A stretch of 8,975 nt of DNA, taken from Planctomycetaceae bacterium. GTDB lineage: Bacteria; Planctomycetota; Phycisphaerae; SM23-33. A program made the translations under genes and the position numbers. Of this stretch, positions 1 through 5,460 are shown in pieces (position 1 is the first letter of the stretch; every line of letters begins with the position of its first letter). Location of the stretch: contig JAJFVE010000008.1 in the NCBI GenBank assembly GCA_021371965.1, forward strand, positions 1 to 8,975, read 5' to 3'. The notes under the pieces are model-generated. The model was not told where the DNA came from, did no database searches, and was given only the letters and a program-made list of their open reading frames with translations.

Positions 1-28
1 AACAAATAGAGAGTTTTGCCTTTCTCTT

Positions 29-77
29 ACCTCAGCGTCCTCAGCGACCTCAGCGGCTAAACTATACGGCCTCAGCG
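29..77. repeat. Short 9-bp-period repeat array (CTCAGCG units)
   Basis: The 7-mer CTCAGCG occurs at 31-37, 40-46 and 49-55, exactly 9 bp apart with two variable bases between copies. A fourth copy lies at 71-77. The fourth copy overlaps the end of the minus-strand dehydrogenase gene and supplies its last codon (CGC) and stop (TGA). The array matches the pattern seen at 2989-3020 (which also contains CTCAGCG) and, more loosely, at 8344-8368. It has no coding potential that I can defend. The units and spacing are seen directly; membership in one dispersed family is inference. Confidence 0.7.
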
Positions 78-1088
78 GATGCGGACTTCGCGGCGGGTTT
101 TCTGCGAGTCGTAGACGCCATTGAGCATCTTCATGAGCATCACGCCGTGGTCGGCGTTGGGGATCGGTTTGCGGCGGGTCTGGATGCACGCGACGAAGTG
201 CTTGACCTCGTCGGCGAAGGGATTGTTGGCCGGCGGCTGGGGGGTGATGTCCATCTGCACCCCGTCGCGCTGCGTGAAGATGGTCAGCGGGTGGACCTCG
301 GCGCCGCCGAGGGTGCCGGCGATCTGGATGACGCTGCCGCCGCGCTGGTTGAGGGCCCAACTGGCCTCGACGATCAGCACTGCGTCGTTGGCGAAGCGGA
401 TCAGGGCAAACGCCGAGTCGTCGACGTCATACTTCACGCCGGCCGGCACGGTGTGGGCGAACTTGGCGAAGGCGGCCCCGCACACGCTGACGGGGCGCGG
501 GCAGCCCATCAGCCACCACGCGCAGTCCAGGGCGTGCACGCCGATGTCGATCAGCGCCCCGCCGCCGGAGCGCGACTTGTTCACGAACCAGCTCTTGGTC
601 CCCAGCGGGATCCCGCGCCGGCGATGGTACACAGCCCGGCCGAAGTAGATCTCGCCCAGTTCGCCTTTCTCGACGTACTGGTGGATGGTCGTCGCGGCGG
701 AGGTGAAGCGCTGACACAGCGCGTACATGAGGATCTTGCGGGCCTTTTTCGCCGCGGCGGCCATCGCCTGCGCCTCGGCCACCTTGCGGGCGGGGGGCTT
801 CTCGCAGATGACGTGCTTTCCCGCCTGCAAGGCGGCGATGGTGATGGGGGCGTGGAGGTCGTTGGGCACGGCCACGCTGACGGCGTCGAGGCCGGCCTGG
901 GCGAGCATCTTGCGATAGCTGGCGAAGCCCTGGGGAACGTCGTACTCTTTGCACTTGGCGGCCAGCAGGTCGGTGTTGATGTCGCACAGGGCCACGACGT
1001 TGGCGGCAGGGTCGCTCTTGTATCCCTTGAGGTGCTCGCAGCCGGGCCAGCCCACGCCGATGACGCCGATCCTGACGGGTTTGGACAT
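72..1088 (-). CDS. Gfo/Idh/MocA family NAD(P)-dependent oxidoreductase
   Basis: Predicted cytoplasmic dehydrogenase of 338 residues, a normal length for this family, which mostly oxidises or reduces sugars, inositols and related polyols with NAD(P). The N-terminal Rossmann fold begins at once (residues 5-16, GVIGVGWPG, the nucleotide-binding glycine loop). The family EKP motif is at 96-98; its lysine is usually catalytic. The C-terminal substrate domain carries GGGALIDIGVHALD (176-189), with Asp181 and His185 in the positions where the family keeps active-site residues. I chose the ATG at 1088 because the Rossmann strand follows directly and GAAAGG (complement of 1097-1102) lies 8 nt upstream. 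A longer reading to 1160 would start inside the -35 box of the candidate promoter. The substrate cannot be read from sequence, and no neighbouring gene indicates a pathway. The family call is secure. Confidence 0.93.
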   Translation of the reverse strand: MSKPVRIGVIGVGWPGCEHLKGYKSDPAANVVALCDINTDLLAAKCKEYDVPQGFASYRKMLAQAGLDAVSVAVPNDLHAPITIAALQAGKHVICEKPPARKVAEAQAMAAAAKKARKILMYALCQRFTSAATTIHQYVEKGELGEIYFGRAVYHRRRGIPLGTKSWFVNKSRSGGGALIDIGVHALDCAWWLMGCPRPVSVCGAAFAKFAHTVPAGVKYDVDDSAFALIRFANDAVLIVEASWALNQRGGSVIQIAGTLGGAEVHPLTIFTQRDGVQMDITPQPPANNPFADEVKHFVACIQTRRKPIPNADHGVMLMKMLNGVYDSQKTRREVRIR

Positions 1089-1401
1089 AGTGATTGCCTT
1101 TCGCAGAAGAAGTTCAACTCTTGCGGGCGTCATTGTGCCGTCGGAGAAAAAAATAGTCAAAGGGTGGATTGTCGGAGCCCCTGGCCGCTACATTGTCGGC
1201 GAAGGTGGACGGCAGAAAATAATCAGTCTTGCGGGTTGGACACGGGCTAGAATTCGATCAAGTTGCCAGCAACCCCAGCAGCTCGCGAGATGGAGCACGG
1301 CGGCGGTCAAGGGCCATGCGGCCCGGGATAAAAAAGTCAGAGTGTGCGGCCTAGCTTCGCCGAAGCGCGGTTAAGCATTGCAGGCGAAAGGCGGGTGAGC
1401 C
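1089..1401. other. Divergent intergenic region
   Basis: This 313-bp gap separates the divergent dehydrogenase and TPR-protein genes. It holds the minus-strand promoter candidate at 1132-1160. A small hairpin at 1354-1366 (GCTTC-GCC-GAAGC) lies 35 bp before the TPR-protein start. I could not find a convincing -35/-10 pair for the plus-strand gene. TAGAAT near 1248 is -10-like but has no matching -35. The reading frames crossing this gap show no recognisable protein. Confidence 0.6.
1132..1160 (-). promoter_or_regulatory. Candidate sigma70-type promoter of the Gfo/Idh/MocA gene
   Basis: On the minus strand, TTGACT (complement of 1155-1160, 5 of 6 to consensus) is followed after exactly 17 bp by CACAAT (complement of 1132-1137, 4 of 6). 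The spacer includes a T-tract next to the -35 box. Transcription would start near 1125, giving a leader of about 37 nt before the ATG at 1088. This also argues against a translation start at 1160. Found by eye only. Confidence 0.45.
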
Positions 1402-2922
1402 ATGAACGCCGAAAGAAGGTCGGGGGGTCTGCCGGGCAATTGGCTGTGCGCAGCCGCCCTGGCGTGGGTCTGCTTTTGCGGCGGGGCCTATGCCGGCGAC
1501 GGCGCCTCGGAGTCAGGCAGCCTCGATCGACTCGTTGGGGATATTCGCCAGTCGCATGATATCCGCAAGGCTGCGGTCCTGTACGCCAAGGGGCGGGCCA
1601 TCGACCCGCGAAACGTCGAACTCTACCGCGCGTACATGTGCACCGCCCTGAAGTGCGGATTCCCGCGGATTGCCTGCTACGCGGCCGCGGAGTTGACGCA
1701 ACTGGAACCGCGCGACGGGGCGGCTTGGTCGGTGCTGGCGTATCAGAACGCCATGCGTCAGGATTACCGCCAGGCGATATCGGCCGGCGTGCAGGCCGCC
1801 GACCTGCTCGGCGACAACGCCTCGGTCCTGAACAACGTCGGCTATCTTCTGGGATGGTACGAAGGTTCGCTCGTCCCGCCGCGGCTCAACGACAAGGTGA
1901 CGCGGTCCATGGCGGGGCAGAAGCCCAAGTGGCTCAAGTCGCCGCTGTTTTCCAAGTGCTACAACGAAACGCTCGCGGCCGCCAAGGCGTATAACGACCG
2001 CCTCGCCCAGTGCAAAGACAAAGCCCAGGAGGCCAAGCGGCGTCTCGACATGCTGACGGGCCTGGCCAAGAAACTCCAGGCCGCCGCGGCCTCCAACGCA
2101 TCGGTGATCGACGCCTGCGATTCGAAGATCGACAGCCTGCAGATGTTGCTGGATCGGACGCTGAACGACCCGATCGCGACCGACGCAGCGAAGAACTCGC
2201 AGGCGCGGGCCATCGAAAGCCAGATGAACATCCTCCGCGACCGGCGCAACCGGTGGAACGGTTATCTGACCCAAGCCACGCAGAGAATGCAGTCGCTGGC
2301 GGGGGAGATCCAGGCTGCCGCCGCGGCCAGTGCCGATGCCGACAAGCGATTGAAGGACGCCGAGGTTCCGACGTTCAAGCCCGTCTGGCAGCCCCCGGAC
2401 GTGGATGGCTTGGTCACCGCCGACGCTGAGCCCGACGGTCCGACGAGCATCTCGGCCTCGCCCGTCACGGCCGCGGCCGCGCCCGCCCAGGGCCCCTCGA
2501 CGATCGATTCGCTTGTGGAAATGGCCAAGCTCCTGATTCGAAACGGGCAGGAGGAAAAAGGCCGGCAGTCGCTCAAGGCCATCATCTCCAAACACCCCTC
2601 CAGCGAAGGCGCCAAAGAGGCCCAGGCCGTTCTGGATAACCCCGTGGCCGCGTACCATGACCGCCCCGGTCGCCCCGTCAAGCCCGCTGACGCTCCTCCG
2701 GCGGCGGAACACGCCCAGATCAAGGATGTCGCGCCTGCCCCCAAGACCGCCGCCTCCACAGGTCAAACGGTCAACGCCGAGGAACTGCTCCAGGCCGCGC
2801 GGCTGCTGGTCCGCAACGACCAGTCCGCCGCCGCCGAAAGCCTTCTGCAGACCATCATGCACAACCATGCCGGCACGCCCGCTGCCAAAGAAGCCAAGGT
2901 GCTGCTGGCGGGGCTCAAGTAG
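1402..2922 (+). CDS. Exported TPR/coiled-coil protein with duplicated C-terminal helical unit
   Basis: Protein of 506 residues with no enzymatic motif that I recognise. Residues 1-31 look like a Sec signal peptide: arginines at 5-6, a hydrophobic core about 14-28, and an AYA cleavage site before Gly32. Export to the periplasm or cell surface is therefore likely. Residues 40-160 read as TPR-like helix pairs, for example IDPRNVELYRAYMCTALKCG and LEPRDGAAWSVLAYQNAMRQ, the latter followed by a third pair. Residues 186-320 are Ala/Lys/Gln/Asp-rich with a heptad look and probably form a coiled coil. A Pro/Ala-rich linker (321-366) leads to two related 47-residue units (367-413 and 458-504) separated by a second Pro/Ala linker. 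GAAAGG at 1386-1391 lies 10 nt before the ATG, a modest ribosome site. The role is unknown; a scaffold or envelope-associated adaptor is plausible. The export and repeat calls are firmer than any function. Confidence 0.85.
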   Translation: MNAERRSGGLPGNWLCAAALAWVCFCGGAYAGDGASESGSLDRLVGDIRQSHDIRKAAVLYAKGRAIDPRNVELYRAYMCTALKCGFPRIACYAAAELTQLEPRDGAAWSVLAYQNAMRQDYRQAISAGVQAADLLGDNASVLNNVGYLLGWYEGSLVPPRLNDKVTRSMAGQKPKWLKSPLFSKCYNETLAAAKAYNDRLAQCKDKAQEAKRRLDMLTGLAKKLQAAAASNASVIDACDSKIDSLQMLLDRTLNDPIATDAAKNSQARAIESQMNILRDRRNRWNGYLTQATQRMQSLAGEIQAAAAASADADKRLKDAEVPTFKPVWQPPDVDGLVTADAEPDGPTSISASPVTAAAAPAQGPSTIDSLVEMAKLLIRNGQEEKGRQSLKAIISKHPSSEGAKEAQAVLDNPVAAYHDRPGRPVKPADAPPAAEHAQIKDVAPAPKTAASTGQTVNAEELLQAARLLVRNDQSAAAESLLQTIMHNHAGTPAAKEAKVLLAGLK

Positions 2923-2936
2923 TTGAAGCCACGCCG

Positions 2937-2964
2937 TTGAAAATGGGGGTGCTTTGCCGATAAC
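2937..2964 (+). promoter_or_regulatory. Candidate promoter of pgi
   Basis: TTGAAA at 2937-2942 (5 of 6 to TTGACA) and GATAAC at 2959-2964 (4 of 6 to TATAAT) are 16 bp apart, starting 15 bp after the stop of the TPR gene. Transcription would start near 2971 and place the short repeat array at 2989-3020 in the pgi leader. I see no terminator between the TPR gene and pgi, so read-through is also possible. Found by eye only. Confidence 0.35.
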
Positions 2965-2988
2965 CTTCTGCGAGGCGAATCCTGTTTT

Positions 2989-3020
2989 TCACCTCAGCGA
3001 ACTCTGTGTCTCTGTGGTGA
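2989..3020. repeat. Short-period repeat array (CTCAGCG/CTCTGTG units) upstream of pgi
   Basis: CTCAGCG (2993-2999), CTCTGTG (3002-3008) and CTCTGTG (3010-3016) follow each other at 9- and 8-bp spacing. The array is bounded by a 5-bp inverted repeat, TCACC (2989-2993) and GGTGA (3016-3020), with T-runs on both outer sides. The first unit is identical to the unit of the array at 29-77, about 3 kb away. It ends 12 bp before the pgi Shine-Dalgarno sequence at 3033-3038, so it probably lies in the pgi leader RNA. Confidence 0.65.
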
Positions 3021-3044
3021 GTTTTTTCGGGCAAGGAGAACTGA

Positions 3045-4445
3045 ATGATCCAGCTTTACTGGAAGAACGCGTCAGCCGAGGTCGTCACGGACAAGAACGG
3101 AATTTCCAAGGGCGATCTGGACACGCTGGCCCCGGCCATCGCGGCTGCGCACCGGGCGGTGCAGGAGCAGATTGGTGCCGGCCGGCTCGGCTACGCCAAG
3201 CTGCCCACGCGGCGCGACTATCGCGACGCGGTGATGGCGCTTGTAGATCGGTACCGGGCCAACACGACGGACCTGGTGGTGCTGGGCATCGGCGGCAGCG
3301 CCCTGGGCAATATCGCCCTGCAGGCGGCGCTGAATCCGGCGACGTATAACCTCGCCGGCGACAAGGTTCGCGGCGGGCCGCGGCTGTTCGTGCTGGACAA
3401 CGTCGACCCGGCGCTGATCCACGACACGCTCAAGATCGTGCGCCGCCGCCTCAAGACGACGCTGGTCAACGTGATCTCCAAAAGCGGCGAGACGGCCGAG
3501 ACCGCCAGTCAGTTCATGATCTTCCGCGAGGAGCTCAAGAAGAAGCTCGGCGGCGAATACGCCCAGCGCATCGTGGCCACGACCGACCTGTCCAAGGGCA
3601 CGCTGCATGATATCGCGACGGCCGAGGGCTACCCGATGCTGGCGGTGCCCGACGACGTCGGCGGACGCTTCAGCGTGCTCTCGCCGGTGGGGCTGTTCAG
3701 CGCGGCCATGTGCGGGATCGACATCGACGCTCTGCTGGCCGGGGCGGCCGCCATGAGGACGCGCCTCGAGCAGACCGACTGGCGGGCGAACATCGGCTGT
3801 GTGCTGGCGGCGATCACGTACCTGTCCTTCGCCCGCAAGGGCAAGCCCATGCACGTGATGATGCCCTACTCCAACCGCCTGTACCTGCTGGCCGACTGGT
3901 ACCGCCAGCTCTGGGCCGAGTCGCTGGGCAAGAACGTCGACCGCCAGAACGCCCCGGTCGTCGTGGGCCCAACGCCCATTAAGGCCTTGGGCACTACCGA
4001 TCAGCACAGCCAGGTGCAGCTCTACCGCGAAGGGCCCAATGACAAGCTGACGATCTTCCTGGAGGTCGAGAAGCACCCGGCCAACGTGCGCGTGCCCAAG
4101 AGCTTTGGCGACATCGCCGGCCTGGCGTATCTGGGCGGCGCGGCGATGGGCAAGCTGCTCAACGCCGAGAAGCTGGCCACCGAGTTCGCGATGGCCAAGT
4201 CGCTGCGCCCGACGGTGACGTTGCGATTCGACGAGATCACCCCGACCAGCGTGGGCGAGTTCATCTATCTTTTCGAGTACGTCACGAGCCTGGCCGGCGA
4301 GCTGTTCAACATCGACGCCTACAATCAGCCCGCCGTCGAGCTGGGCAAGAAAGCCACCTTCGCCCTGATGGGCCGCGGCGGCTACGAAGATGTCGCCAAA
4401 GAAATGAAACCCTTCACGAAGCTAGATAAGGACTATCTGCTGTAA
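3045..4445 (+). CDS. pgi: Glucose-6-phosphate isomerase
   Basis: Cytoplasmic enzyme that interconverts glucose 6-phosphate and fructose 6-phosphate in glycolysis and gluconeogenesis. It has 466 residues, matching the short bacterial form (about 450) rather than the 550-residue E. coli type. Two SIS domains are visible. The phosphate-binding motifs are GIGGSALG (81-88) and ISKSGET (144-150). Family signature 1 is at 204-216 (DVGGRFSVLSPVG) and signature 2 ends in YNQPAVELGKK (426-436). The likely catalytic residues are all present: Glu291 in WAESLGK, His321 in TTDQHSQ, and Lys435 in the final signature. An AAGGAG ribosome site at 3033-3038 lies 6 nt before the ATG, which fixes the start. The gene ends 52 bp before a strong hairpin terminator, so it is likely the last gene of its transcript. 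There is no sign of damage. Confidence 0.97.
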   Translation: MIQLYWKNASAEVVTDKNGISKGDLDTLAPAIAAAHRAVQEQIGAGRLGYAKLPTRRDYRDAVMALVDRYRANTTDLVVLGIGGSALGNIALQAALNPATYNLAGDKVRGGPRLFVLDNVDPALIHDTLKIVRRRLKTTLVNVISKSGETAETASQFMIFREELKKKLGGEYAQRIVATTDLSKGTLHDIATAEGYPMLAVPDDVGGRFSVLSPVGLFSAAMCGIDIDALLAGAAAMRTRLEQTDWRANIGCVLAAITYLSFARKGKPMHVMMPYSNRLYLLADWYRQLWAESLGKNVDRQNAPVVVGPTPIKALGTTDQHSQVQLYREGPNDKLTIFLEVEKHPANVRVPKSFGDIAGLAYLGGAAMGKLLNAEKLATEFAMAKSLRPTVTLRFDEITPTSVGEFIYLFEYVTSLAGELFNIDAYNQPAVELGKKATFALMGRGGYEDVAKEMKPFTKLDKDYLL

Positions 4446-4497
4446 AGCAGTTCAAAGTTCGCAGTGAAGATCGCACGCGGAAGGTCGAACAAGTTCG

Positions 4498-4527
4498 GCC
4501 ATGCCGCTTGCGGCATGGCGTCTTTTC
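4498..4527 (+). terminator. Intrinsic terminator after pgi
   Basis: A perfect 10-bp inverted repeat, GCCATGCCGC (4498-4507) and GCGGCATGGC (4510-4519), is followed by the T-rich stretch TCTTTTCGTT at 4521-4530. In RNA it would probably form a 9-bp stem closed by a CUUG tetraloop. It sits between the convergent pgi and flavoprotein genes. The U-rich tail is on the plus side only, so it should act mainly on pgi. The minus-strand side lacks a clear T-tract. Confidence 0.8.
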
Positions 4528-4544
4528 GTTCTCTGAGTTAGTTC

Positions 4545-5216
4545 TTACGCTCGGCTTTGCGCCTGCCAGTAGTTGTACTCGTAGGCCCAGTCTTCGCGGC
4601 GGGCGGTCACCAGTTCGCGCATGCGCTGGGCGAAGGCTTGGCGCTTGGCGGCTTGCTCGGGGAAGATCGTGCGGTTGTTGATGCAGTCGACGAGCTTCTC
4701 GCCCAGATCGGCGGCCGCGGCCAGACGGCTGGGGCGCAGGGCGGCGTCGTGAAGTTCGTACGCGGCGGCCGAGGCGCTGCCGACGGTCCAGCAGCCTACC
4801 GCCGTAGCGAAGTTCAGGATGAAGTCCTCGACTTCCTTGCTCTCGGGTCCGCCGCTGGTGACCAGGGCGGCGGCGTACTTGCCGGTGAGGGTCTGGCAGT
4901 GGACGGCGGCGCTGCAGCGGTCCATCAGGGCCTTGAGCTGCGCGGTGACGCCGCGCATGTAGTTGGGGCTGGCCAAGATGATGCCGTCGGCTTCATCGAG
5001 CGCCGCGCGCACGAGAGCGAAATCGTCGCGCACGCTGCACTGGCCCGTCACGTGGCAACGTTCGCAGCCGCAGCAGGGCAGCACCTTGGTCGTTGCCAGC
5101 GAGAGGCGGGTGACTTCGGCGCCGGCCTTGCGGGCCGAGGCCACGGCGGCGTCGAGCAATGCGGCGGTATTGCCCTTGTCGCCGCGCGGGCTGGCGAGGA
5201 TCGCGAGAATCTTCAT
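4545..5216 (-). CDS. Flavodoxin-fold NAD(P)H-dependent oxidoreductase, iron-sulfur flavoprotein-like
   Basis: Soluble protein of 223 residues from the NADPH-dependent FMN reductase/flavodoxin-like superfamily. The FMN phosphate loop is SPRGDKGNTAALL (9-21). A compact cysteine cluster follows: Cys48, Cys51, Cys54 and Cys60, spaced CX2CX2CX5C, with an extra Cys49. This spacing matches the 4Fe-4S ligand motif known from archaeal-type iron-sulfur flavoproteins. SPNYMRGVTAQLKALMDR (83-100) is the usual flavin-contacting and dimer segment. The role is probably electron transfer or quinone, nitro-compound or disulfide reduction; the partner is unknown. The start at 5216 is chosen because AGGAG (complement of 5224-5228) lies 7 nt upstream and the first beta strand begins immediately. 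The 21 extra residues of a longer reading from 5279 look non-coding. The gene is divergent from asnB. Confidence 0.88.
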   Translation of the reverse strand: MKILAILASPRGDKGNTAALLDAAVASARKAGAEVTRLSLATTKVLPCCGCERCHVTGQCSVRDDFALVRAALDEADGIILASPNYMRGVTAQLKALMDRCSAAVHCQTLTGKYAAALVTSGGPESKEVEDFILNFATAVGCWTVGSASAAAYELHDAALRPSRLAAAADLGEKLVDCINNRTIFPEQAAKRQAFAQRMRELVTARREDWAYEYNYWQAQSRA

Positions 5217-5284
5217 GGTCAGTCTCCTATTCGTGCTGTATGAGCCGGCATTGTAACCGCCCCGGCCACCGTCAGGCATTCCAT

Positions 5285-5306
5285 TTTACCTTCGTACGGG
5301 GGTAAA
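5285..5306. promoter_or_regulatory. 22-bp near-perfect palindrome, candidate operator
   Basis: The sequence reads TTTACC-NN-CGTACG-NN-GGTAAA. Nine of 11 base pairs are symmetric around 5295/5296; only the TT (5291-5292) and GG (5299-5300) pairs break symmetry. It lies in the 244-bp gap between the divergent flavoprotein and asnB genes. On the flavoprotein side, TACAAT (complement of 5250-5255) is a good -10, but the corresponding -35 (complement of 5273-5278, TGCCTG) is poor. The palindrome starts just upstream of that -35, a layout typical of an activator or redox-regulator site. The symmetry is seen directly. The regulator is unknown and the function is inference. Confidence 0.45.
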
Positions 5307-5385
5307 GCGCCCAAAACACGGTCGGGGAACTTCAGCGAGGGCTTCATGTGCCGCGGGATAAGTTTCGATTGCCCTGCTGATTGCC

Positions 5386-5415
5386 TTGTAAGAATTGCCA
5401 CCAATGGACTATCAT
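5386..5415 (+). promoter_or_regulatory. Candidate promoter of asnB
   Basis: TTGTAA at 5386-5391 (4 of 6 to TTGACA) and TATCAT at 5410-5415 (5 of 6 to TATAAT) are 18 bp apart. Transcription would start near 5422, leaving a leader of about 39 nt. That leader contains a GGAG ribosome site (5450-5453) 7 nt before the ATG. Found by eye only. Confidence 0.35.
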
Positions 5416-5460
5416 TAGGCGTCCTGCCCGTGCCGGGGGCATCCTTATTGGAGAGACGCC

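Noticed and set aside
29..77. CRISPR array
   Set aside because: Units of 7-9 bp with 2-bp gaps are far too short for repeats and spacers, and no cas gene is nearby.
1089..1160. A 24-residue N-terminal extension of the dehydrogenase from an ATG at 1160
   Set aside because: It would start inside the candidate -35 box. The ATG at 1088 has a GAAAGG site at 8 nt and begins directly at the Rossmann strand.
147..1250. A 367-codon plus-strand open frame opposite the dehydrogenase
   Set aside because: The minus strand encodes a clear Gfo/Idh/MocA protein, and the plus-strand product resembles nothing I recognise.
1513..2868. A 451-codon minus-strand open frame opposite the TPR-protein gene
   Set aside because: Composition is that of an antisense shadow and no domain is visible. 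The plus frame has a signal peptide, helical repeats and a ribosome site.
5217..5279. A 21-residue N-terminal extension of the flavoprotein from an ATG at 5279
   Set aside because: The extension lies in front of the first strand of a flavodoxin fold, has no homology, and covers the AGGAG site that fits the ATG at 5216.
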